From contig OZ021726.1 in the NCBI GenBank assembly GCA_963978545.1, positions 50,575,959 to 50,639,958 of the forward strand: 64,000 nt of DNA. Reading direction: 5' to 3'. The position numbers were made by a program, and so were the translations under genes. Shown piece after piece: positions 49,527-60,789 of the stretch. Source of the DNA: Linyphia triangularis. Its lineage: Eukaryota > Arthropoda > Arachnida > Araneae > Linyphiidae. The notes beneath the pieces are model-generated. The model was not told the origin of the DNA. It searched no databases and saw only the letters and a program-made list of their open reading frames with translations. The first letter of the stretch is position 1; each line of letters starts with the position of its first letter.

Positions 49527-51769
49527 TCTCTATATATATAAGGCAAAGCCCTCACTCACTCACTCACTCACTGACTCACTCATCACTAATTCTCCCACTT
49601 CCCACATAGTCACAACTCTGAAAATCGGCACAAATATCAACAATGGTAAAAATAGAAAAAGTAAACTATTCCGATCTCGATTAACACACTTTAAGGGGTC
49701 GAAAAGGGGTCAAACGTTCCAAACGGGGGACATTCGAAAATCCTACTTCCCACATAGTCACAACTCTGAAAATCGGCACAAATATCAACAATGGTAAAAA
49801 TAGAAAAAGTAAACTATTCCGATCTCGATTAACACACTTTAAGGGGTCGAAAAGGGGTCAAACGTTCCAAACGGGGGACATTCGAAAATCCTACTTCCCA
49901 CATAGTCACAACTCTGAAAATCGGCACAAATATCAACAATGGTAAAAATAGAAAAAGTAAACTATTCCGATCTCGATTAACACACTTTAAGGGGTCGAAA
50001 AGGGGTCAAACGTTCCAAACGGGGGACATTCGAAAATCCTACTTCCCACATAGTCACAACTCTGAAAATCGGCACAAATATCAACAATGGTAAAAATAGA
50101 AAAAGTAAACTATTCCGATCTCGATTAACACACTTTAAGGGGTCGAAAAGGGGTCAAACGTTCCAAACGGGGGACATTCGAAAATCCTACTTCCCACATA
50201 GTCACAACTCTGAAAATCGGCACAAATATCAACAATGGTAAAAATAGAAAAAGTAAACTATTCCGATCTCGATTAACACACTTTAAGGGGTCGAAAAGGG
50301 GTCAAACGTTCCAAACGGGGGACATTCGAAAATCCTACTTCCCACATAGTCACAACGCTGAAAATCGGCACAAATATCAACAATGGTAAAAATAGAAAAA
50401 GTAAACTATTCCGATCTCGATTAACACACTTTAAGGGGTCGAAAAGGGGTCAAACATTCCAAACGGGGGACATTCGAAAATCCTACTTCCCACATAGTCA
50501 CAACGCTGAAAATCGGCACAAATATCAACAATGGTAAAAATAGAAAAAGTAAACTATTCCGATCTCGATTAACACACTTTAAGGGGTCGAAAAGGGGTCA
50601 AACGTTCCAAACGGGGGACATTCGAAAATCCTACTTCCCACATAGTCACAACTCTGAAAATCGGCACAAATATCAACAATGGTAAAAATAGAAAAAGTAA
50701 ACTATTCCGATCTCGATTAACACACTTTAAGGGGTCGAAAAGGGGTCAAACGTTCCAAACGGGGGACATTCGAAAATCCTACTTCCCACATAGTCACAAC
50801 GCTGAAAATCGGCACAAATATCAACAATGGTAAAAATAGAAAAAGTAAACTATTCCGATCTCGATTAAGACACTTTAAGGGGTCGAAAAGGGGTCAAACG
50901 TTCCAAACGGGGGACATTCGAAAATCCTACTTCCCACATAGTCACAACTCTGAAAATCGGCACAAATATCAACAATGGTAAAAATAGAAAAAGTAAACTA
51001 TTCCGATCTCGATTAACACACTTTAAGGGGTCGAAAAGGGGTCAAACGTTCCAAACGGGGGACATTCGAAAATCCTACTTCCCACATAGTCACAACTCTG
51101 AAAATCGGCACAAATATCAACAATGGTAAAAATAGAAAAAGTAAACTATTCCGATCTCGATTAACCCACTTTAAGGGGTCGAAAAGGGGTTAAACGTTCC
51201 AAACGGGGGACATTCGAAAATCCTACTTCCCACATAGTCACAACTCTGAAAATCGGCACAAATATCAACAATGGTAAAAATAGAAAAAGTAAACTATTCC
51301 GATCTCGATTAACACACTTTAAGTGGTCGAAAAGGGGTTAAATGTTCCAAACGAGGGATATCCGAATGTTCCTCTTCCAATGTAGTCATTTTTCTGATAT
51401 TTTTTTGCAAATGTTAAAAAAATAAGTCATTCCAATATCGATTAACGAATTTTTAAGGGATGAAAAGACGACGCAACATTGAAACTATACGAGGATTAAC
51501 TTAATGTCTAATTAACTTAATTCCAATACAGCTACTACTTTGAAATTTAGAACTAAGAGCAAACATAAACACAATAAACTATTCCAGTTTACTATTCACA
51601 ATTATAAAGTTCGTTTAAAATGTCAACAAAGGAAAGTTCCTATTTTGATAAATCAATTTGTCGGGATCGAAAAGGGAGCAAACGTCTGAAGTGTAGAATA
51701 CATGAATGTCTTTTGATCGCTAAAATGCTAATGGTAAAATTTCGTAGCGCAGCACGGGTATTCAGCTAG
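49527..51769 (+). mobile_element. Non-autonomous Helitron with an internal satellite (2.24 kb)
   Basis: The 5' end TCTCTATATATATAAGG is followed by GCAAAGCCC and a CTCACTCACTCACTGACTCA run, characteristic of one animal Helitron group. The 3' end is GCGCAGCACGGGTATTCAGCTAG-like, with CTAG at 51766-51769, inserted between A and T. Most of the interior is a 148-bp tandem array, then about 390 bp of diverged sequence. No Rep/helicase frame exists, so mobilisation would be in trans. Confidence 0.85.
49601..51376 (+). repeat. Twelve tandem copies of a 148-bp unit
   Basis: Units begin with CCCACATAGTCACAAC at 49601, 49749, 49897, 50045, 50193, 50341, 50489, 50637, 50785, 50933, 51081 and 51229. A diverged thirteenth start is at about 51374. 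Units are nearly identical; sparse variants include aacGctg in place of aacTctg in units 6, 7 and 9, and a few single changes in units 9, 11 and 12. Homogeneity points to recent expansion or gene-conversion-like exchange. The 96-codon frame over the start is incidental. Confidence 0.95.
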
Positions 51770-51974
51770 TCTGTAAATAATTGTTGAATTTTAAAAGCAA
51801 CTAGCACAATAAGTTCACATTTGCTTATGTAGAATTTTGTATGGACTTTTGACTAGAAAAGTATTGAACATAGACCGAGCTTAATATAGTCAAGTAGGAA
51901 ATGTCAATGGCATTGTTGTACCTCATAAAGCATAAATCAAATATGAGTGGTAGTTAAAATGTAATATTAGCCCT

Positions 51975-54025
51975 GTCCAAAGTTGTGGGTGTGACATTTA
52001 GACAAACTAAATTAGCTATCAACTACAATATTTTAGAGCATTGGTTTCAATTTTTATGGATTTTAATGTAGACTAACTACATATATTTTTATACCAATTT
52101 GCCATTTGCCAGATATTTTATTTATCTTTTAAAAAAATAATTTCTACCCGTTGAGGGTGTGACATAAAAAGGACATGCATTTTCATCTTCCAGCACAAAA
52201 CCTCAAAACTCTGTGAATTATAGTAACTGGGTGAACCGATTTTTTTTATGTTATACAGTAATACTTAAATAATTATTCTATGAACAAATCAAATCACTTA
52301 CTATGGAAAAATATTTAAAAAAATTGTTGCGGGTGTGACACCATGTTGCGGGTGTGACTTGTACAAAAAAACACTGTGAAATAATACATGAATAAACAAT
52401 TACAAAGCTATTAATGAAAAAATTTCATTTCCAATCTTGAGTTTATAATTTCTGGTGCTGGCAATTTTTTTTACAATTGATGTAATTTTCTCCGAGGATA
52501 ATTCTGATTTATTTGGCCAGACATACACATTATCTGAAACCTCTTTCAAATATTCTAGTTGAATATCATTGCCATCAATTTGCTTAATCTGTCCAACAAA
52601 ATGATCGCTGTTTTTCTTTGATTTTGAAAATAAAACCAATAACAAAATCTCCAATTTCATATTTTAACATGCAAGATGCTTCATTGTCTTCGATTCTTAA
52701 TTCTTCATTGATTTCTTCGATTTCGGAATTAAGTAAATTCTCCTATGAATACTTTTTTTTGTTTTTGCCACCTTAATTCTCCCTATATTAAGAGGAATAA
52801 TATGATGGACAGATTGTATATGCCTGGTATTGCTGGGACTTGGCTCCAGCGATTGTCAAGCATTTTTACATCATCTGGCGTTATATGATGTTCTGGAGAA
52901 AAAAATATTTTTATGTTCTTCAAAACTTTAGCTGCACATACAGCAAAATCTGAAGCTGTCCGTACTGTTGCAGATCGTTGAAGTACAGCTAGAGATACCA
53001 TTCTTTTGGCAATTGCATCTACTCCATCCACAGCTCCCTTACCGTGTGATGTTGCAAAAAATGACCTTGTCATCTTTGTTTCATAATCATTTCGGATGTA
53101 TGAAATTGCTAACATATTATACCTGTTTTTAAATTGTACTGCACAGCCATCTGAAAAGATATGTAGCATCTGTACTTTGTGATTTTCTTTAATATCTTTA
53201 ATCAGTATATCCATATACATCCAGACTGCTTCTTTACAGTGATTTAAGTTATCTGATACTATTATGTATGATTGGTGGCCATCAAAGAATGTAGCAACAG
53301 CCGTAAAAATTGTAATTTGTGAGTGTGCCCAATGGGCTGATTGAATTTCGTCTTGAACAACTATGGTATGATTTTCCGCAAAGTCCACTTGTAAGGTCAC
53401 TTCACCTTCTACCAAGTTGTCTTTTACAAATTGAAAATGTTCATCTTGCACATCTTTTACAAAGCAATGCTTTTTAAATTTCTTAAACTGATTTACTATT
53501 TCATTAGCAGCGTCTAGCATTGATCCTGAATTACCTCCACTTTTTTCCATTGTATATAAAGTTTGTGATCCTCTCCTGTAATTTTAGATTTCAAGACATC
53601 ATAAACATTAGCACAGTTCGAACACAAGCTTAGCATGCAGGCTTCTTTTCCTGTATCACATACACTGTCTTTTATCAAGTCTCTGCCTTTACCAAGTTTG
53701 AGGGCTTCAAGTAATAATGCCATGTTTGTATGATATTTGTAAACGCAAGTACATAAATTTACAAATAATTTGTTTCAGGTTACATTTGTGTTCAATTTTT
53801 AAAGATGTTGCGGGTGTGACTAATAAAATGTCACGCCCGCAACACGAACATGTCACACCAGCAACGCTTAATAACTATATTTAAAATAATAATTAATTTT
53901 GTTTATATCTTTAATTCAAAGTACCTTAGTAATCTATTTTTAAATACCAAGTCTTGTAACTTACAGTCAAAGGAATCTCTCTGTGGAGTTATAAATGTAA
54001 CTTTTTGTTGCGGGTGTGACACAAT
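51975..54025. other. Locus bracketed by eight TTGCGGGTGTGAC motifs
   Basis: Exact copies of TTGCGGGTGTGAC are at 52327-52339, 52346-52358, 53808-53820 and 54008-54020. One-mismatch copies are at 51983-51995 and 52151-52163; inverted one-mismatch copies are at 53830-53842 and 53852-53864. They fall in two clusters on either side of the transposase-like remnant at 52400-53723. A direct-repeat-dominated cluster is unlike simple terminal inverted repeats. They may be binding sites for the encoded protein; this is inference. Confidence 0.7.
52400..53723 (-). pseudogene. DDE/RNase-H-like transposase-type protein, frameshifted
   Basis: Four blocks lie in order on the minus strand. Block 1 (ATG at 53723) has KEACMLSLCSNCANVYDV then LYIQWKKVE. 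Block 2 (53550-52783) has LQVDFAENHTIVVQDEIQSA, IFSDGCAVQFKNR and FFATSHGKGAVDGVDAIAKR. Block 3, near 52800-52680, has VHHIIPLNIGRIKVAKTKKS. Block 4 (52660-52400) has KNSDHFVGQIKQIDGNDIQL. Conserved acids in VDFAEN, SDGCAVQFKNR and HGKGAVDGV resemble a D-D-D/E active site, and an 'SHGKGxxDG' protein family is widespread as uncharacterised proteins in invertebrates. Frames change at an A6 run (about 53545), near 52810 and near 52630. I cannot name the superfamily. Confidence 0.65.
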
Positions 54026-54534
54026 AATTAAGAATAATTAATAATGCTTGCCTTTTTAATGAAGATTAGAAAACACTTATCTGCTGGCAAAAAACATTCA
54101 ACAATAGATGCCAGATTATATATCTAAGTTTAGAGATTTGCAGAATCATTTGTTAAGCTGTACGAGAACATGAAACATAAAGATTTTTGGCGCTATCTAT
54201 TTCATGCCACCAAAGTGTCACTTTATTAATTAAAATAAGTATGTTAATGGCAAAAATTTAATTATTTTTCAATAAAATATGAAATAGCACACTTTTGTAG
54301 ATTATATTGCCAAACTTCAACATAATATAAGGAAATTTAAATTTTCACCCTCATGTCCACTTTTTGGTGGATTGGGCGTAATTGCAGATAGATAATGGCT
54401 TTTTAAGATTAACTTATTGTAGGAACACTTATACATCACATTCAAAATGCTTTTCATTGGAATATATAAGGATATCCTGTTTAAAAAAATATTTCCGGTC
54501 AAACACTATATAAGCCACACGCATGCGATTTCCT
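54026..54534. other. 3' flank of the zinc-finger gene
   Basis: AT-rich sequence downstream of the minus-strand zinc-finger stop. TTTATT/AATAAA-type signals are plentiful (for example, 'caataaaatatg' at 54271 on the plus strand). No domain-bearing frame is seen. Confidence 0.45.
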
Positions 54535-55578
54535 TCACAAATGTTTCTTCATGTGGACAATAAGATTACTCTTCTGAGTAAATGTTTTGTTGCAAGCATC
54601 ACATTTATGCCTTTTTTCTTTAGAGTGAATAAGGAGATGTTGGTTAAGAGTATTTCTTCTAGTAAAAGTTTTTCCACACACTTCGCACACATGTGGCTTT
54701 TCTCCGCTATGTATGAAAAGGTGGTCATCAAGATGGCACTTGCGAGTGAATGCCTTCCCACACAAATTGCATTTGTGCAGCTTTTGCTTTGTGTGAGAGA
54801 GAAGATGCTGTCTGAGATGAGACTTTTGGGCGAATGTTTTATTACACATGTCACACATGTGAGGTTTTTCCCCTGTATGGGTGAGGAGATGTTTTCTGAA
54901 GTTGCACTTTGTTGCGAATGTTTTGATACACAATTCACATGTGTGTGGTTTTTCTTTAGTGTGAGTGAGTAGGTGGCGCCTAAGGTAGTCTTTTCGGGCA
55001 AAAGATTTATTGCAATTGTCACATTTGTGTGGCTTTTCATCTGTATGAGTGAGAAGATGTTTTAAGACATCGTTTTTCTTTGAAAACGACTTAAAGCAAA
55101 TGCTGCAAGAGTGCAACTTTTCAACTGGGGTGTGAGTGAGAATGTGTTTGTTGAGATCTCCCTTTTTTATAAATGCAAAGTTACACATGTCACAGATGTG
55201 TGGCTTCTCTCCACGATGCTTGAGAAGATGATCTTTAAGATGACACTTACGAGTGTATGATTTGTTGCACAAATGACATTCATGGAGCTTTTCTTTTGTA
55301 TGAGAGAGCAGATGCTGTTTGAGAGTACCTTTACGGGAAAATGATTTGCTACATACATCACACGAGTACGATTCTTCTGCGTTCTTAAAATGTTTTTCTT
55401 CGCAGCTATTTTCAGAAATGCACTGCTTTTGCTTATAGTGAATGAATTGACTATTAAGTATAATTTCGTCAACAAGGTATTCATTAGAAAGATCAACCTC
55501 CTGCTGATATTTTACAGTGCATGCTTGGCATGGTGTGGAATCATGCTTTTCAGCAGTTACTCCTTCCTGATCAGACAT
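54535..55578 (-). CDS. C2H2 zinc-finger protein with ten fingers, intronless coding region
   Basis: A 347-residue protein starts MSDQEGVTAEKHDSTPCQAC at 55578, in the context GCTGAAATG; an upstream in-frame TTG extension is disregarded. Residues 1-70 are acidic with no known domain. Residues 71-346 are ten consecutive C2H2 fingers (CxxC...HxxxH), joined by TGEKPH-type linkers (HTGEKPH, HTKEKLH, HSGEKPH), the pattern of sequence-specific DNA-binding factors. Linker 3-4 has one extra residue (HTPVEKLH). All Cys/His ligands are present in every finger. The protein is presumably nuclear. It cannot be assigned to a specific orthologue; polydactyl zinc-finger genes are lineage-expanded. A CpG-rich block 0.3 kb upstream may hold its promoter. 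Confidence 0.9.
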   Translation of the reverse strand: MSDQEGVTAEKHDSTPCQACTVKYQQEVDLSNEYLVDEIILNSQFIHYKQKQCISENSCEEKHFKNAEESYSCDVCSKSFSRKGTLKQHLLSHTKEKLHECHLCNKSYTRKCHLKDHLLKHRGEKPHICDMCNFAFIKKGDLNKHILTHTPVEKLHSCSICFKSFSKKNDVLKHLLTHTDEKPHKCDNCNKSFARKDYLRRHLLTHTKEKPHTCELCIKTFATKCNFRKHLLTHTGEKPHMCDMCNKTFAQKSHLRQHLLSHTKQKLHKCNLCGKAFTRKCHLDDHLFIHSGEKPHVCEVCGKTFTRRNTLNQHLLIHSKEKRHKCDACNKTFTQKSNLIVHMKKHL

Positions 55579-55876
55579 TTCAGCTTTGCAGTATTGCAAA
55601 ATGTTTATGTTTTCAAATGTTATAATTAATACTTGAAATACCAGTCGATTGTTTGAGCAAATCAATGTAAATTTTCTATATCAATTGTGCTCCATGAAGT
55701 AATTATATTACGTTCTCTTTATTTCACCAGATTGTACCACTACAACGCAATATTTCAGATGTCCTTTTTCGGAAAATGAAAACGTCATTTGAGTAATTGA
55801 AGGTAAAACAAAGTCAGTTTACTGTTGAACAAAATATAACCGAAAATCAGTCCTACCCAAATATTAACAAACTATT

Positions 55877-56160
55877 CTAATAAATATGAGACACTTCCGT
55901 ATTCCTTTTCTTCCGTGTTTCAGTCAATAACAATTTGACAGGGTTTTCTGGTTTGGAACAGTTTAGACGAACGCTCAAAAGGAGGTATCCACAGTCGAGG
56001 AAAAGGTGACGCTTTTGGCTCCTCCCACTGGTAACACCGTGGACCACCTTGACTTGGACAACCTCGCTCCGCTCCCTCTCTTCCAAACCCGCGAGCGCGA
56101 CTGTAAATTTGTTGTTGACTCTGTGAATGCTCTTTGAAAAACGTGGTGGAAATTCCAACG
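55877..56160. promoter_or_regulatory. CpG-rich block, possible divergent promoter
   Basis: This GC- and CpG-rich segment (for example 'aacctcgctccgctccctct', 'cccgcgagcgcgactg', 'ggctcctcccactgg') stands out from the AT-rich surroundings. It lies between the minus-strand zinc-finger gene (start 55578) and the plus-strand SWIM/Ulp1 remnant (from 56.4 kb). A 93-codon minus frame over it lacks an ATG start. A promoter or first-exon role is inferred from composition and position only. Confidence 0.35.
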
Positions 56161-56432
56161 TGGTTATTTTCTTTTAAGGAAATTTATTTAGTGCTTGCTT
56201 TCTTGTGATTTATCACTCTTATTTGTGAGTTTTCCGTTACTATATGAATTTAAAGTGTACCTATTTATATAGGTTATTTACATTTTTGTGGACTTTTACA
56301 GCGTATCCTTACTTTGTTGTTTACTTGCGTTTCAAAATTGCTTGAGTTTTTCTTTTGTACATTTTATTTGCTTTATAATTTTATCTTTTTTATAATTGTA
56401 TTTTGTGTCTCATTTTTCTAAAGTGCATAGTA

Positions 56433-56873
56433 ATGTTCCGATTGCTTCCCATCAATCAAACAAAGATAAACATTATACAAGTCTGTAAAGAGTGTCCCAT
56501 AATTGACCACTGCTATTATAAAGGCAATGAAGTAATTTGTCAAACATTATGCAGTCATGTATATAATTGTGCATGTCCTTCCAAAAACAATTTATGCAAA
56601 CACATTCACAAAGTTCATTCTATGTTAATTCGAAAAAATCAAGTAACCTCTGTAAGTAATTTACATGCTACAACGTTGTTGGAAGAAATGGATAATAATA
56701 ACACTCAAACAAGTTTTCATTCTGTTAAACATGTTGATGCAACTTGTATTCCATGTACAAATGAACTAAGATCAGCCAAATGCGATACAATATGTGAAGA
56801 ACTATCAAACTTAGTCCAAAGTAAACAGTTACTGGAGTTTGTGCTAATAAATGTACTCAAGATATTAAATTAA
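56433..56873 (+). pseudogene. SWIM zinc-finger fragment (MULE/Ulp1-type element protein)
   Basis: From the ATG at 56433 the frame reads MFRLLPINQTKINIIQ, then a Cys-rich CKECPIIDHCYYKG part, then VYNCACPSKNNLCKHIHKVH. The CxC...CxH arrangement is a SWIM finger, typical of MULE-type transposases and associated proteins. The frame ends at 56873, but coding-like sequence continues (SCKGTLSIKSITISSNGILH near 56900; SENIDDAYYCGLPPLKLFKS near 57075), so it is probably the front of the same broken gene as the protease modules downstream. Confidence 0.6.
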
Positions 56874-57240
56874 TTAGTTTCAAGTTGCAAAGGTACTTTA
56901 AGTATAAAAAGTATTACAATTTCTTCAAATGGCATTCTTCATTCCAAGTTGGCACCTAATCAAATGCTTACGCGTCAAATTAAATTGATTTTTTTAAAAA
57001 GCAAACAAAAGAAAACTGAAAACCAAAACCTTAAATTCCAAAAAAGTACAGCTTAAAAAGATGTTTTAGTTCAGAAAACATTGATGATGCTTATTATTGT
57101 GGTTTGCCTCCACTCAAACTATTTAAATCTTCAAGTGATGTAATTCAATCTCCCTTCTCATATACTATAGAAGACGTTTCTAGGTCTTTTTCTGTTAGTT
57201 TAAGAGAAATAGATTGTCAATAAAATATAGACATTTATAT

Positions 57241-60100
57241 AGGGTTCCCACGGTCCTGGAAAGTCCTTGAATTTTTTTTAATGAAATTTGGTCCTTGAAA
57301 AAAGGATAAAGTCCTTGAATTATTAAGTGACATGACAGTGGTGTAGTGTAAAATAAAAAAGTGTGGGAATGCTATGTTGCGTCGTTACAAACGTATATAT
57401 TTTTTTTTCTGTGTGTGTGGGGGGGGGGGGGGGTGAGAGAGAGAGTGAAAATGACAACTTTAAGTAGTTTTGTTAATATTACTATAATAATCTCAAAATA
57501 GCTCATGGGCACCTCAAAAATTAAAAAAAAAATAAAAATTGCGTGTTTCGACTTAATCTTTTATTCAAATAATTTTTTAAAACTATTAAGTTATATGGAT
57601 TTTTAAATAATTTGCTTTCCACAACCCATTTTAAAAGATTGTTTAACACTTTATAAAGGATTATAACACATTTACAAACATATTATTGACACAAATTTTT
57701 AAACTTTTTTTACAACAACTTTCCAAAATGTCAGAGATGCCTTACATGCAATGGGTTCGGATAAATTCCCAGATTCTGTAGCTCCTCGAAATCTGTTTTC
57801 AAAATGAATGAAAAAGATTGGGATTGTTGCAGAAGTTGATTAAAAGTTTTATGGCTTTTCTCCTTCTCAAAAAGAAAATATAGAGAAGTTCATCTTCCTT
57901 TACCAAAGTTGCTCCGTTAATAAAATAATTGGAAAATTCAAATCCATCTGTCGATTTAAAATTTCTTGATAAAATATTAATTTGTGTGCCATCTCAATCA
58001 TCTATAATTTTAAACGGGATATTTCGATGTAGACTCATTACTTGCCAGATTTGCTTCGGGCTGTTTTTTATCTTATCCAGTTCGATTTTGTCATTTCAAC
58101 AGTGGTGACGATTAGGTGACAATAATAGTCAAAAATGGGTATAAATCGGAGGATAAAGCAAACTGCAAAATATATATGATATGGCCATCAAAATCACTAG
58201 ATTTTAAAAAAGAATGGGGAAATTTCCTCCTCTTATTGCCGCCACTGTATGATTTTTTTAAAGAACTGCTGCTAAATTTTTGGAATAAATTCTGTAATAA
58301 CTGTAAATGTAAAACTTTCCCATTCTCAAACCGAAAAGCAATTTAATTTTGCATTTTAAAGTAGTACATCTGATTTGCTTTCCTACTTCTTCGCAGCCCA
58401 ATTTCGATATATTATACCCATTTACAAAACCATTAGCACTTTTATATTAAGGAAAATCAAATATACAGGACCGGCCTTGGAGTAAAATGCTATGTGTGCA
58501 AGAATGAGTTTTGTTGCCCCTTACAATGAAAATGGGTATGAAAACACTCTAAAAATGGTAAGGGTGCTCTAAATGGTATGGGTGCTAACTATTAAAATCA
58601 TAGCTTTTTCTGCACTAAATAACATAATTTTAAGTCAACTTTTATAAAGGAACCCACAGATTCAATTTTTTTTTATAAAATATAAAAATTGTAATAAAAT
58701 TATTTTCATAAGAATTTAATAAAATGCATGTTATTAAAATTACTAATTTTTTGCTACGTATTACTTTTTATAGTAGTCCTCTGCTCTTAGCGCAAGCCTT
58801 GGAACCCTTTTTCAACCCTGGGTTGTGAAGGGCTGCAATTTGGCTAATGTAGCATTATCAGTACTGCCAAGTAAAAGTGAAACAAAGTTAACAACTGTTC
58901 AGTTCTGTCACAACAACGTAGCGGAGTGCTTGAAGCCATTCTCTTTACTGTACATTCAAGCAACATTTTATCTGTTGAACTAAACATATTCAAATTCACA
59001 AACATACAAAAGCGAAGTTAATATAAAGGATTTAAAAATAAATACTATTTTGAACATATTTTTCATGTTCAAACAAGTTATGTTTGATTTTCCTAATAAC
59101 TGGGAATAAAATAAATATTTCCCAATATCTGACAAAATACAAATGCATAATTAAGTGATCTCAAAACACCTGAAAAGCTAATACAAAATATCAACATTCT
59201 GCTCTTACCTATCTGGATTTTTAGCACTAACCAGTTTATTCCATCAGAACTGTTGCTTAACTTTTTTGGATTGTGAAAAAACCCCATCTTTTATTGTCTC
59301 TTGTTTTTTCCTCTTGAACGAATTCATTTCTTAGGTACGTTGAGAGGTTAACAAATAATTTATTAAATCCGTGATATAAAAATTAAAAAAAAAAAAGTTA
59401 CATAACTTTAGTTGATAGATCGGTTAGTGTTCCCATTAAAATTAGAGGAGGCGAAATATTCTTCAAGGAAAGGGCACAAAAAATTGTATGTGCTAGGCCA
59501 AAGTTTTGTTCTTTAAAAATGTAGATATTTGGCGTGAATTTGTGTATTGAAATTTTAGACTGTATATACAACAAACCATACAAATTTGACGTCTGGAATT
59601 CCTCCACAAATACAGATCATTCGTTGAAGAGGATAATTGCTATTGAATGAATCATAGCTAGATGTAAACATATATGTCAGTTCATTTCTAATCAAGGAGA
59701 AATGGCCATGTGTGGGTTGCCGCGCCTCTTTCAGGTGTTTAAAAAAAACTAGAACTTGCCTGCTCAGCTCTGAAGTTGTGGATCCCAGACGAAAGCAAGT
59801 TCCCACGAAATGACTTTTTTGTTTGCTTACTTGGCTTTAAGTTCAGTATCACGTAAAGAGAGAAAAAAAATTTAGATGAGGGAACTCCATTCCGCCTTCT
59901 ATAAATGTAAAGGATCGCCGTTGCCTCGTGTTTCCACTCCATTACATCCCTGACCACCGACAATCTCCGTTTTGTAATTTTACATCTAATGTAGTATTTA
60001 AAATTATGGTCCTTAAATTTTTCTAAAAAGGTCCTTGAATTTTCTTAAAAAGGTCCTTGAAAGTCCTTGAATTTGTTTCTTCAATAAGAGTGGGAACCCT
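57241..60100. mobile_element. Non-autonomous hAT-like element, AGGGTTCCCAC ends (2.86 kb)
   Basis: AGGGTTCCCACGGTCCTGG at the left is mirrored by AGGGTTCCCACTCTTATTG (reverse complement) at the right. The word GTCCTTGAATTT recurs three or more times near each end, a known design of an animal hAT group. TTTATA flanks both sides, consistent with an eroded 8-bp duplication. The interior is mostly AT-rich and non-coding, with a G-tract at 57418-57432. It splits the SWIM/Ulp1 gene remnant. Confidence 0.75.
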
Positions 60101-60119
60101 GTTTATAGTATGAGTTACA

Positions 60120-60741
60120 TTTCCCTTAAATCTCTTGATAATTCTATAGATGATAACTTAAAAATGCTTAACTCCCCAATTTGTTAAAGGATGGCTGTAT
60201 GATGAAATTGTTGATTCTTTTATACTCTTGTTGTGCAACGATAACTGTGAATTTTCATGCATTACATCAAGTTTTTCTTTGGTTATGTGTTTAGGAAACA
60301 ACTGTGCGATTTTGATCTTGCAACACCAGTTATATTTTTTCCTGTTTGCTTCACTGATCATTGGGTTTTAATAGTTTTAAATAAGGTAAATAAAGTTATT
60401 AAACTATGACCCAAAGCCTAACAACAATTACCAGGGGTATTTTAATCATTTTAAAAGTTCTTTGGCAAAAGTGGGCATAAAGAATTTACATGAATGGACC
60501 ATAACTTCACCTCATATAGTTCAGTAAGATTATATAATTTGTGGTGTGTATGTTATTATGTACATCAAATAATGCATGGATGTAATTTATCCAAGTCCTT
60601 CAATCCACACACGTTTAGGTCATATATGTATTATGCTTTGCTGAGTGCAGTTCCGTTGAAGTTTAGTAATGATGAAAATTACATTTGTTCTGATAACATT
60701 CAACATGAAGTTTCTCAATCCAATGTAACCCAACCAAAATA
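60120..60741 (+). pseudogene. Ulp1-type (C48) cysteine protease module 1, degraded
   Basis: Pieces in changing frames follow the Ulp1 order: GWLYDEIVDSFILLLCN (about 60189-60240), FFPVCFTDHWVLIVLNK (about 60337-60387, with the catalytic His in DHW), then SSVRLYNLWCVCYYVHQIMH and SFNPHTFRSYMYYALLS (60494-60741). In the family the last motif is QxNxxDCG; here the Gln position is Arg although the Cys-rich CYY block survives. Such proteases cleave ubiquitin-like modifiers. Several stops make it non-functional. Confidence 0.6.
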
Positions 60742-60789
60742 GCTCTATAGTTTCTCAATTCAGAAAAATAAATGAAGATAATGTCTCGA

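Noticed and set aside
49507..49797. 96-codon frame at the start of the 148-bp array
   Set aside because: It is a chance frame through the Helitron 5' end and first repeat unit; 148 is not a multiple of 3, so it cannot encode a repeat protein across the array.
49601..51376. CRISPR-like array
   Set aside because: The repeats are 148 bp, contiguous, with no unique spacers, in a eukaryotic Helitron; it is a tandem satellite.
54549..55040. 163-codon and other frames overlapping the zinc-finger gene
   Set aside because: They are shadow frames of the ten-finger coding sequence; the 84-bp finger periodicity keeps alternative frames open.
55877..56158. 93-codon minus-strand frame in the CpG-rich block
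   Set aside because: It starts at TTG, has no recognised domain, and openness is expected in GC-rich sequence; treated as a possible promoter or leader instead.
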